A stretch of DNA of 39,394 nt from Myxococcales bacterium (lineage in GTDB: Bacteria; Myxococcota_A; UBA9042), in assembly GCA_947491025.1 (NCBI GenBank), contig CANLIC010000038.1, positions 1 through 39,394 of the forward strand, in the 5' to 3' direction. The notes beneath the pieces were generated by a model that was not told the origin of the DNA, made no database searches, and was given only the letters and a program-made list of their open reading frames with translations. The translations under genes and the position numbers were made by a program. Positions 8,754 to 16,377 of this stretch are shown here, one piece after another; position 1 is the stretch's first letter; each line of letters begins with the position of its first letter.

Positions 8754-9894
8754 GATCGTCGCCTCCTGGGCCGTGGCCGCCGGGCTCCGGGGCGCCGCCT
8801 ACATGCCCGCCATGGTCGTGGCCGTCGCCCTTGCCGTGGGCGTCGGGCAATCGTTGCTTGGGCGTCGGTGCTGGCAGCAGGCCGATCGCTTCGTCATTGA
8901 GTTCGATCTTCGCCTTGTCGACGAGGCCCCGGACCAGATCGTTGCGCGCTTGGTCGCGCTTGCGCTTGAGCAGCCGCGAGCGAACCTGGGTCTCGACGTC
9001 GACGATGGGGACGTTGAGTGGCGGCGATTTGCTGATCGCGAGGAGCAGGTGCCAACCGCGCTCACTGCGGACAGGCTGGCTGATCTGGAAGGCGTCGAGT
9101 TGCAAGGCCGCTGTCCGCAGCGCCGACGGCAAGGTCTCGTGCAGCGTATTCTCCTCGGGCGTCGCGCCTGGCGGCAGCTTCTCCCAGATGAGGCCCAGCG
9201 AGCCGAGGCGCTCGCGGGTGCTGGCGTCCTCGCTGTGGCGACCGACGTAGTCCTGCCAGAATCCGACGATTTTGGCCGGAACGTTGGCGCCGGCGGCGAT
9301 GATCTCGTCGCGCAGCTTGCGCGCTTTGGCCTCGTCGGCGACCAGCAGGTGGCGCACTTCGACCGAGGCTGGGCGCTGGTAGAGCCGCAAGTTGGCGTCG
9401 TAGTAGGCTTTGACCTCGTCGGGCGTGACGTCTTCGAGCTTGACCTTGTCGACCACCGCCTCCTCGAGGAAGCGTCGCACCAGCTGGCCGCGCAGCGTCT
9501 CCAGCACCTCGGGGTCCTTGTCGAAGCCTTGGCGCACGGCCTCGTCGGCGAGCACCTCGGCTTGCACCAAGTTGAGCAGAAATTCCCGGCGCTTGGCTAC
9601 CGTTCCGTACTGCAGCCGGACCGGCTCGGGCTGGCGTTCGAGCTTGGCCTCCAGTTCGCCTAGCGTCAGCGTCCGGCTGCCGATGGTCGCCACCGGCGTC
9701 GCTTGCTGCTCGGGCGTCAACTTCGACATGCCGGCCGCGAGCTTGGGCGCTGGCACCTGTTCGATGGTCTTGGCCTTGGCCTCGACCGTGACGCCAGGCC
9801 CCTGCGGGTGGGGCTTCTCTGGCTTGTCGCAGGCGCTGAGGCCGAGGATCGCCAACAGCGAGGGGGCGATGAGGCGGGGGAGGGGCCGAGGCAT
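8737..9894 (-). CDS. PpiC-type foldase lipoprotein with His-rich C-terminal tail
   Basis: The protein has 385 residues. ATG 9894 is preceded by GGAG and gives a clean lipoprotein signal (lipobox LSAC, then Asp at +2). A SurA_N-like region spans about 60-170, and a parvulin-type PPIase domain about 175-290 (VEVRHLLVADEAKAR, closing with ERGWHLLLAISK), followed by a helical region. The last ~35 residues are Gly/Asp/His-rich with eight His (ending DDHGHGH), resembling the metal-binding tails of SlyD and HypB. The tail implies binding of Ni, Zn or Cu and is the unusual part of the protein. It is cotranscribed and overlaps with the SurA-like gene. Asp at +2 would favour inner-membrane retention under the E. 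coli Lol rule, which may not hold in this lineage. Confidence 0.87.
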   Translation of the reverse strand: MPRPLPRLIAPSLLAILGLSACDKPEKPHPQGPGVTVEAKAKTIEQVPAPKLAAGMSKLTPEQQATPVATIGSRTLTLGELEAKLERQPEPVRLQYGTVAKRREFLLNLVQAEVLADEAVRQGFDKDPEVLETLRGQLVRRFLEEAVVDKVKLEDVTPDEVKAYYDANLRLYQRPASVEVRHLLVADEAKARKLRDEIIAAGANVPAKIVGFWQDYVGRHSEDASTRERLGSLGLIWEKLPPGATPEENTLHETLPSALRTAALQLDAFQISQPVRSERGWHLLLAISKSPPLNVPIVDVETQVRSRLLKRKRDQARNDLVRGLVDKAKIELNDEAIGLLPAPTPKQRLPDAHGKGDGHDHGGHVGGAPEPGGHGPGGDDHGHGH

Positions 9895-10146
9895 GGGAGC
9901 TCCGTGACGATGGGCCGCAGGCCGGCGGCCCTCATGGGGTTGCCGGCGGCGGGGTGAAAGTGTCAGTCGGGGTGGCACGGGGGTCAAGGCGGGCGCGATT
10001 CGGGGTCGAGCGTGCGCAGGCGCAGTGACGACGCGGCGGTCGCCCGTGGGTGCCATTAGCCGTCAACCGTGGCCTCGCCGGCCCGCCGGTGGACGCCGAT
10101 TGGACCCGGCGGTGTCTGGCGACGCCGGGGTAGGCGGGCGGCCTTG
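9895..10146. other. Intergenic region with a hairpin upstream of the foldase operon
   Basis: This 252-base gap follows the RCC1 lipoprotein stop and precedes the foldase pair on the same strand. A hairpin gggccgc / gcggccc (9912-9931, 7-bp stem, 6-base loop) sits about 18 bases ahead of the foldase ATG. It lacks a T-tract and could be a leader structure rather than a terminator. No gene or clear promoter boxes were seen. Confidence 0.35.
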
Positions 10147-13100
10147 CTAGGTCTCGGCCACGGGCAGCACGCGGACGATGACGTGGGGCCGCAGGTGTAC
10201 GCCGCGCCCGGTCTGTCCGCCGGCGCGCGAGCCCCAACACCAGATTTCGGACTTGAGGACGCCGCCGGTGCCGGTCTCCAGCGTCTGCGCGCAGCCGGCG
10301 AAGGCGCCGAAGACGATGTTCTTGACCTTGGGCAGGCCGAGCGGGGTGCCGGGCTGCTTGTCGAAGCCGATGAGGTTGTGCGTGCCGAAGCCGAGCTGGC
10401 CGAGGGCATTGTTGCCCCAGCAATGCGCAACGTCGGTTTGGTCGATGATGCAACTTGCCGCGTTGCCGAGGGTGATCGACTTGGCCTTGGGCTGGCCGAT
10501 GCCGCCAATGCCGACCGCGAGGCCCGGCGTCGGCGAGTCGGCGATCGCCTCTTTTTCGAGGCCGAGCGCGTTCATCGTCCCGCCGTTGAGGCCAAAGCAG
10601 TAGACCTTGCCGGTGTCGTCGAGCGCGCAGGTGTGGAGGGACCCGACGGCGATGTGGGTCAGCGTGAGGTTGCCGGTGACAAAGGACGGGCTCGACACCG
10701 GAGCCCCTTTGGTGCCCAGGCCAAGCGCGCCGAAGCTATTGTCGCCCCAGCACTTGGCAGCAGACATCAGGTTGGTGGCACAGCTGTGGAAGGGGCCGAT
10801 GGAGAGGCTAGTCAATCCGTCGAACCAGGTGACTGGCTGGGGCGGAGCCGACTTGGGCGTGCTGCCCGTGCCGAGTGCGCCGAAGCCGCCCTGGCCCCAG
10901 CAAGTGGGCTGACCGCTCCCCATGACCGCGCAGGCGTGATTGGCGGAGCGCACGACGCTGTTCGGATCAGGGATGGGGTCGAGCACCTGTGGCGCGGCGA
11001 CCGGCTTACCGTCGTCGATGCCGAGCGTGGCGCCGCCAAGGTTGCGGCCCCAGCAGGACAGCTTGCCGAAGCCGCCGGTCACCAGCACCCGGCAGCCCTC
11101 GTCTGGCGTCACCGCCACCGTCGTCGCACCGGCGAGCATCGGCACCGGCGTCGCGACTTGGAGGGTTCGCTCGAAGGCGCCCTGCAGGCCGGTGATGCCG
11201 CCCTCGTTGTCGCCCCAGCACAACCAGTCGCTCGCCGACTCGATGTCTTTCGGATCGCTCGGCATCGCGGCGCAAAAGGCGCCTTCGCCGCCGACAAGCG
11301 AAGTGACACCGACCAGTTTGCTGCCGTCCGCCTTGCGCACCTGAGCGGGAATGAGCGGATCGGTCCCGGTACCGGCCTGCCAGAGCCCGAGCAACCCGTC
11401 GGCGTCGTCGCCCCAGCAGTGAGCGCTGCCGCCGCCGAAGACGCAGCCGCCGCCGTTGGTCGTCATGAGCTTGCCGCCGGCCAGCTTGAAGACCACCTTG
11501 TCTTCCTTGACCACCGCCGTCGGCGTCGAACGCGGCGCGGTGTCGCCGACGCCGAGGGCGCCGCGCGCGTTGTCTCCCCAGCACAGGACGCGGCCGTCGG
11601 CGGCCTGCAGGCAGGCGTGGGCCGGCGCACAACGCAGCGCCTTTGCGCCAGGGCCGATGGGTGGGGCCTTGTCGGTGTCTTTGACCAGGACCGGCGCCGA
11701 CGCGTTCTTGGCCTGACCGTCGCCAAGCTGCCCGCTCTCGCCGGCGCCCCAGCAGCGGACCGCGCCCTTGTCGTCGAGGGCGCAGACGAAGCCACTGCCG
11801 GCGCAGAGATCGACGACTCCTTTGAGCGCCACCGACAGCGGCTGCGAAGCCGGCGTGCCGTTGGTGGCCTTGCCGGCGCCCTGGCCGAGCTGACCGAAGT
11901 CATTGCCGCCCCAACAATAAGGAGCGCCGCCCTCTTGGAGTGCACAGCCGACGCCGTCGCCGCTCGCGATCTGGATGAAGGGCTTGCCGCCTTGGACCGT
12001 GACCAACTTGCTGACCGCGGGCGGCGCCGACAAGGGCCCGAGGGTGTACACGGCGCCGTCGTTGCCGAGCAGCAGCACCGTGTCGGCGTGACCGGTGACC
12101 TGGACGATCGGCACTGGGGTCGCCACCTTGACCGGCGCAAACGCAACGCCCTTGTCGTTGCGGCCCCAGCAGGTCAGGGCGCCCATGCCGTCGACGCCGC
12201 AAGCGCGCGACTCTGACGCGCCGACCAGACGGAGATCCTTGGGGCTCAAGACGACGGGCGGGTGCGGCCCTTCGCCGGTCACCTGCGCCGGCAACATCCC
12301 GTGAACGTTGCGCCCCCAGCCCAAGGTGGCGCCTGCGAAGACCGCGTAACCCTGGCTCGAGCTGCTGGCGCCGATCGTCCGCTTGGCGTCGACGACACAA
12401 ACATTGGGCCCGCAGATGCCGTTGGGGCAGAGCATCCCGACTTGACCTGCGGCGCTGCAGCCGGCCTTGGGGTCGCAGGCGTCCTTGGTGCAGAGGTCGC
12501 CGTCGTCGCAGTCGACCGGGATCGGACCCTTGCAGGCGCCCTTCTGGCAGCTGTCGTTGTCGGTGCAGGCGTTGCCGTCGTCGCAGGGAGCGAGATTGGC
12601 GGCCGGCGCGAAGACGCAGCCGTTGACGGGATCGCAGCTGTCGACCGTGCAGGGATTGCTGTCGTTGCAGACGACGGCGGTCGTGGCGCAACTACCGCTC
12701 TTGCAGACCTCGCCGCTGGTGCAGGCGCTGGCGTCGGGGCATGGGGTGCCATCGGGGGTGACTGCGGGATCGCAGAGCCCATTGGCTGGGTTGCACTTCT
12801 TGGTCTGGCAGGGGGCGACCCCGGCTTGGGAGCAGGTGACGACCGACGCCGGATTGAGCTTGCAGGCCGGCGGGCCAGCCGTCTTGTCGCAGTAGAGCTT
12901 GCCATTGCAGGCGTCGCCGTCTTCGAAGGGCGCACAGTCGGCGTCATCCCAGCACAGGCAGCCCTCCGACTGCAGCGCGCAGCTGCCGCCGCTGCAGGCC
13001 TCGAGCGTGCAAACGAAGCCGTCGCTGTCGCATGCGGCGCCCTCGACTTTGGCCTTGGTGGCGCAGGTGCCGGATTTGGGGTCGCAGGCGAAGGTCTTGC

Positions 13101-14715
13101 AGAGCCCGGCGTCACCTGGGCAGGTCTTGACGGTGGCCGGGTTGGGCAAGCAGCTGCCGCTCGGCTTGTCGCAGTACAGGGTGCCATTGCAGGCGTTGCC
13201 GTCGTCCATCGCCAGGCAGTCGGCGTCCGCCTGGCAAGGGCACTTGCTCTTGGCGGCCTGACAGGAGCCGCCCTTGCAGATGTCGAGGTTGGTGCACCAG
13301 GTGCCGTCGGCTTCGCAGGGTAGGCCCTCGTTCTTGGGCACGGCCACGCACTTGCCGGTCGCTGGCTTGCAGACCATGTCGCTGCAGGCCGGATCTTCCG
13401 CTTCGTCACAGTCCTTGAGCGTCGCCGGGTTGACCTTGCAGATGCCCGCCGGCTTGTCGCAGTAGAGCTTGGCGCAGGCGTTGCTGCCGGCGAAAGCCTC
13501 GCAGTCTGAGGTTGTCTTGCAGGCGCAGTCGCCCTTGCCGGCAACGCAGGCGCCCTTTTGGCAGTGATCGCCGACGCTGCATGTCCAGCCGTCGTCGCAG
13601 GCGGCGCCGTCCGCGCTGGTGGTCAGCTGGCATTGCCCGCTCTTTGGGTTGCAGAGCTGGGTGAGACAGGCGGTATCAGAGACCGTCGGGCAGGTCACGA
13701 CCGTGGCGGGATTCAGCTCGCAGTGGCCCGACGCCTTGCTGCAGAACAGTTTGCCGTTGCAGAGGTTTCCGTCGTCGAAGGCGGAGCAATCGGTGTCAGT
13801 CTTGCAGTCGCAGGGCTCGGCGAGGGCGCCCGGCTTGCAGGCCCCACCCAGGCAGACGTCGAGCGAGCATGTGGAACCGTCGAGGTCGCAGCCGCTGCCA
13901 TCGGCTTTGGCTGCGAGCTTGCAGCTTCCGTCCTTGGCCTGGCATTGGTTGGACTCACAGGGACCGTCGTCGCTCGGATCGCACGCGACGACGGTCGCCG
14001 GATTGACCTTGCAGGCAGCGCTCGGGCTGCCGAGATCGGCGCAGTAGAGCGTGCCGGTGCAGGGATTGCCGTCGTCGAACGCCGCGCAGTCCGCGTCGGC
14101 CTTGCAGGCGCAGGCGCCTTTGCCGACACATGTGCCGGCGGCGCAGGCGTCTTGGCCGGTGCAGACGTCGCCGTCGTCGCAGGCCTTGCCGTCGGAGCGC
14201 GCCTTCTGGGCGCAGGTGCCGGTCGCGGGTTCGCACTGGTTCGCGCTGCAGGCGGTGTCGGTGGCGTCGCTGCACGTGATTACCGAGCTCGGGAGCACGA
14301 CGCAGACGGGCGCCTTGACGCTGGCATCGCAGAAAAGCGTGCCGTTGCAGGCGTCGCCATCTTCGAAGGCTTTGCAATCGCCGTCGGCCTTGCAAGCACA
14401 GGTCGATGGGCCGGCGCAGACGCCGGACTTGCAGGCCACGGCCTCGGTGCAGGGGTCGTCGTCGCTGCAGGGGCTACCGTCGCTGGCCGGAGCGGTGCCG
14501 CACAGGCCGTCTGCGCTGCAGGTAGCTGCATGGCATGGCTTCGAGGCGAGCGGACAGTCGGCGGCGACCTTGCATTCGGCAACACTGACGTCGACCTCGA
14601 GGCCTTGGCTGCCATCGGCGGTGTCGGCAGGCGCTGGGTCAGGTTCGGCACATGCGGCCAAACCGATCGCGGCCAAGATCGTGAATTGGATGGTGAAGCG
14701 CTGCTTGAAACGCAC
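10147..14715 (-). CDS. Giant lipoprotein: six Cys-rich repeats plus RCC1 propellers
   Basis: The protein has 1522 residues. It starts with GTG at 14715, preceded by GGAGG at 4 bases; no ATG lies between this and the signal peptide. The lipobox is LAAC with Cys22. Residues about 45-770 contain six repeats of ~95 residues, each with 12 or more Cys and the phrases DDGNxCNGxLYC and NPATVVTC. Two shorter units follow (SNPCTVDSCDPVNGC type). From about 780 to the end come roughly 13 RCC1-type repeats, each with a CWG core (for example CWGDNARGALG), enough for about two seven-bladed propellers. RCC1 blades each carry paired Cys, suggesting extensive disulphide bonding in an oxidising compartment. 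It is probably a cell-surface adhesion or binding protein; the ligand is unknown. It diverges from the kinase at 15006. Confidence 0.9.
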   Translation of the reverse strand: MRFKQRFTIQFTILAAIGLAACAEPDPAPADTADGSQGLEVDVSVAECKVAADCPLASKPCHAATCSADGLCGTAPASDGSPCSDDDPCTEAVACKSGVCAGPSTCACKADGDCKAFEDGDACNGTLFCDASVKAPVCVVLPSSVITCSDATDTACSANQCEPATGTCAQKARSDGKACDDGDVCTGQDACAAGTCVGKGACACKADADCAAFDDGNPCTGTLYCADLGSPSAACKVNPATVVACDPSDDGPCESNQCQAKDGSCKLAAKADGSGCDLDGSTCSLDVCLGGACKPGALAEPCDCKTDTDCSAFDDGNLCNGKLFCSKASGHCELNPATVVTCPTVSDTACLTQLCNPKSGQCQLTTSADGAACDDGWTCSVGDHCQKGACVAGKGDCACKTTSDCEAFAGSNACAKLYCDKPAGICKVNPATLKDCDEAEDPACSDMVCKPATGKCVAVPKNEGLPCEADGTWCTNLDICKGGSCQAAKSKCPCQADADCLAMDDGNACNGTLYCDKPSGSCLPNPATVKTCPGDAGLCKTFACDPKSGTCATKAKVEGAACDSDGFVCTLEACSGGSCALQSEGCLCWDDADCAPFEDGDACNGKLYCDKTAGPPACKLNPASVVTCSQAGVAPCQTKKCNPANGLCDPAVTPDGTPCPDASACTSGEVCKSGSCATTAVVCNDSNPCTVDSCDPVNGCVFAPAANLAPCDDGNACTDNDSCQKGACKGPIPVDCDDGDLCTKDACDPKAGCSAAGQVGMLCPNGICGPNVCVVDAKRTIGASSSSQGYAVFAGATLGWGRNVHGMLPAQVTGEGPHPPVVLSPKDLRLVGASESRACGVDGMGALTCWGRNDKGVAFAPVKVATPVPIVQVTGHADTVLLLGNDGAVYTLGPLSAPPAVSKLVTVQGGKPFIQIASGDGVGCALQEGGAPYCWGGNDFGQLGQGAGKATNGTPASQPLSVALKGVVDLCAGSGFVCALDDKGAVRCWGAGESGQLGDGQAKNASAPVLVKDTDKAPPIGPGAKALRCAPAHACLQAADGRVLCWGDNARGALGVGDTAPRSTPTAVVKEDKVVFKLAGGKLMTTNGGGCVFGGGSAHCWGDDADGLLGLWQAGTGTDPLIPAQVRKADGSKLVGVTSLVGGEGAFCAAMPSDPKDIESASDWLCWGDNEGGITGLQGAFERTLQVATPVPMLAGATTVAVTPDEGCRVLVTGGFGKLSCWGRNLGGATLGIDDGKPVAAPQVLDPIPDPNSVVRSANHACAVMGSGQPTCWGQGGFGALGTGSTPKSAPPQPVTWFDGLTSLSIGPFHSCATNLMSAAKCWGDNSFGALGLGTKGAPVSSPSFVTGNLTLTHIAVGSLHTCALDDTGKVYCFGLNGGTMNALGLEKEAIADSPTPGLAVGIGGIGQPKAKSITLGNAASCIIDQTDVAHCWGNNALGQLGFGTHNLIGFDKQPGTPLGLPKVKNIVFGAFAGCAQTLETGTGGVLKSEIWCWGSRAGGQTGRGVHLRPHVIVRVLPVAET
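12405..14583 (-). repeat. Coding repeats: six ~95-residue Cys-rich units
   Basis: Six degenerate units of about 285 bases each occur in tandem within the giant lipoprotein gene. Each encodes a CxCxxDxDC start, a DDGNxCNGxLYC core, an NPATVxTC segment and a DGxxCDxD segment. The units have diverged at the DNA level but keep Cys spacing, indicating old duplication under selection. Relatives of this motif are annotated in myxobacteria as DUF4215 or EGF-like Cys-rich repeats. Confidence 0.8.
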
Positions 14716-15005
14716 GAGACCTCCGGCGACCGGCCTGCAGTTCGGCCCGGAATGCGGCAGTGTAGCAGAGCCAATCTCTCTCTGGCAGGCCGTCTGTGTG
14801 GCGCGAACGGTGAGGTTTCGCCTCCATGGGCCGCTCGCGTTGGCGATGGGCCGCGTCGCCGAGTTCGACCTTGCCCGAGGCCGCCCTGCCGGATAGCCTG
14901 GGGCCGACTGGGAGCGATGCTTCGGCTCAGCCGTGCGGGTCCCAGCGGTCGCCGCGGACGCCGCGCCGGCGCAGTCGAAGGAAGCCGCCGGCCAGGACGT
15001 CACGG
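14716..15005. promoter_or_regulatory. Divergent region between giant lipoprotein and kinase genes
   Basis: These 290 bases lie between divergent genes. The kinase reading frame is open upstream to 14826, but that translation is Arg/Pro/Ser-rich without domain features, so I treat the region as regulatory DNA. No convincing promoter boxes were found. Confidence 0.4.
14720..14724 (-). promoter_or_regulatory. Ribosome-binding site that fixes the GTG start
   Basis: GGAGG on the minus strand lies 4 bases before GTG 14715. This is the only good initiation site ahead of the hydrophobic lipoprotein signal, so it decides the start. The spacing is slightly short. Confidence 0.6.
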
Positions 15006-16289
15006 ATGTCGCAGGTCAACGCCAAGCCTTTGGGACGTGACGCGACGGCGACGTCGCGCGTCTGTCCCCTCTGCGGCGCGCAGACTGCGGCCCGGCGGTG
15101 CGAGGTCGAGGGGGCGCCGACCGTGCGTCCCATCGGCTGCGATGCCGCGTCGATCGGGCCAGGCGCGCTGCTGGATGGCAAGGTGCGGATCGTCGAGGTG
15201 ATCGGCGCGGGTGGGTTCGCGCGGGTCTACGGCGCAGTCGACGAACGCACGCACGCCGAGCTGGCCGTCAAGGTGATGTCGAAGGCGTACATCGCGAGCG
15301 ATCCTGACAACATCCGGCGGTTTGTCGGCGAGGCGGAGATCACGAGCCGGTTGACGCACGGCAACACCATTCGAGTCTACGACATCGGCCAGACCGCTGA
15401 TGGTCAGCTGCTGCTGGTCATGGAGCGTCTGCGCGGGCATAGCCTGACCCAGCGCATCAGGGACCTGCGGCAGACGCAGCAGCAGATGCCGATCGATGAG
15501 GCGGTCCAGATCGCGATCGGCGTGCTCAACAGCCTGGTGGAGGCGCATGGCGGCGGGCTGGTGCACCGGGACTTGAAGCCCGACAACATCTTCTTGCACC
15601 GCGCCGGCGAGCGTGGCCGCATCGTCAAGGTCATCGACTTCGGCATCGCCCACCGCGAGGGCAGTGAGATGACCAAAGTCGGGCAAGTTCTGGGCACACC
15701 GGCCTACATGAGCCCGGAGCAGGCGCGGGGCCAGTCCATCGACGGCCGGGCCGATTTGTATGCGGTGGGCGTCATCTTGTACCAGCTCTTGGCGGGAGTG
15801 ACGCCGTTCCCCGAAGAATCCAACCCGCTGATGACCATGATGCACCATGTGCTGACGCCGGTTCCCAACCTGCGGGCGGCGCGGCCGGAGGTCCGCCCGG
15901 ACCTCGCGGCGCTGGTGACGCGGGCGCTCGCCAAGGAGCCAGAGCGCCGCTTTGCAGACGCCGCCGAGATGCGGACGGCGCTGCGGTCGCTGGCCGGCGC
16001 TGGCCAGGTGGCGCCGGCTGGCGCGACACGCTCCGACCTGGAGGCGATCGCCGCGGTGGGAGCGAGTCCAGCGCCAGCACAGGTCAGACGTGCCCTCGGC
16101 ACCTCGACCGAGCGCCGAGCGCCACGTACGTCCGCAGAGGTCGCGCTGGCCCGCTCCCGCGCCTCCGCATCCGCGGGCTGGAGCGACATCTCGAAGGTCG
16201 CGGCCCACCGGCCCGACGACTTCGAGGCCCTGGCGCCGACGGCCATCGAGCAAGTGGACGACGAGCCACCGCCCATTCCTGGCGTTTAG
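15006..16289 (+). CDS. Soluble Ser/Thr protein kinase with N-terminal zinc-ribbon-like motif
   Basis: The protein has 427 residues. It is a Hanks-type kinase with all key elements: glycine loop GAGGFARVY (from residue 67), catalytic Lys89 in AVKVM, HRDLKPDN (from 187), DFG at 211, and the activation/P+1 segment GTPAYMSPEQ. A short N-terminal CPLCG...C motif (about 20-33) resembles the half zinc ribbon found in many myxobacterial kinases. The last ~95 residues are low-complexity Ala/Arg/Ser, ending EPPPIPGV, with no transmembrane helix or sensor domain. It therefore probably acts in the cytosol, perhaps recruited by the tail. ATG 15006 has AGGA about 10 bases upstream; an upstream start at 14826 is possible but less likely. 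The P-domain/GON protein gene follows 88 bases later. Confidence 0.93.
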   Translation: MSQVNAKPLGRDATATSRVCPLCGAQTAARRCEVEGAPTVRPIGCDAASIGPGALLDGKVRIVEVIGAGGFARVYGAVDERTHAELAVKVMSKAYIASDPDNIRRFVGEAEITSRLTHGNTIRVYDIGQTADGQLLLVMERLRGHSLTQRIRDLRQTQQQMPIDEAVQIAIGVLNSLVEAHGGGLVHRDLKPDNIFLHRAGERGRIVKVIDFGIAHREGSEMTKVGQVLGTPAYMSPEQARGQSIDGRADLYAVGVILYQLLAGVTPFPEESNPLMTMMHHVLTPVPNLRAARPEVRPDLAALVTRALAKEPERRFADAAEMRTALRSLAGAGQVAPAGATRSDLEAIAAVGASPAPAQVRRALGTSTERRAPRTSAEVALARSRASASAGWSDISKVAAHRPDDFEALAPTAIEQVDDEPPPIPGV

Positions 16290-16377
16290 GTGGCGCTATT
16301 GCTACGATGCTGCGTCCCTGCGCTGGCGGGGAGCGCGGCGGTCCGATAGCGGGACTCCGCGCAAGCGGGGGGCAACG

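Noticed and set aside
10069..12216. Plus-strand 715-residue frame opposite the giant lipoprotein
   Set aside because: The minus-strand frame has regular Cys and RCC1 repeats with a lipobox. The plus frame shows none of these.
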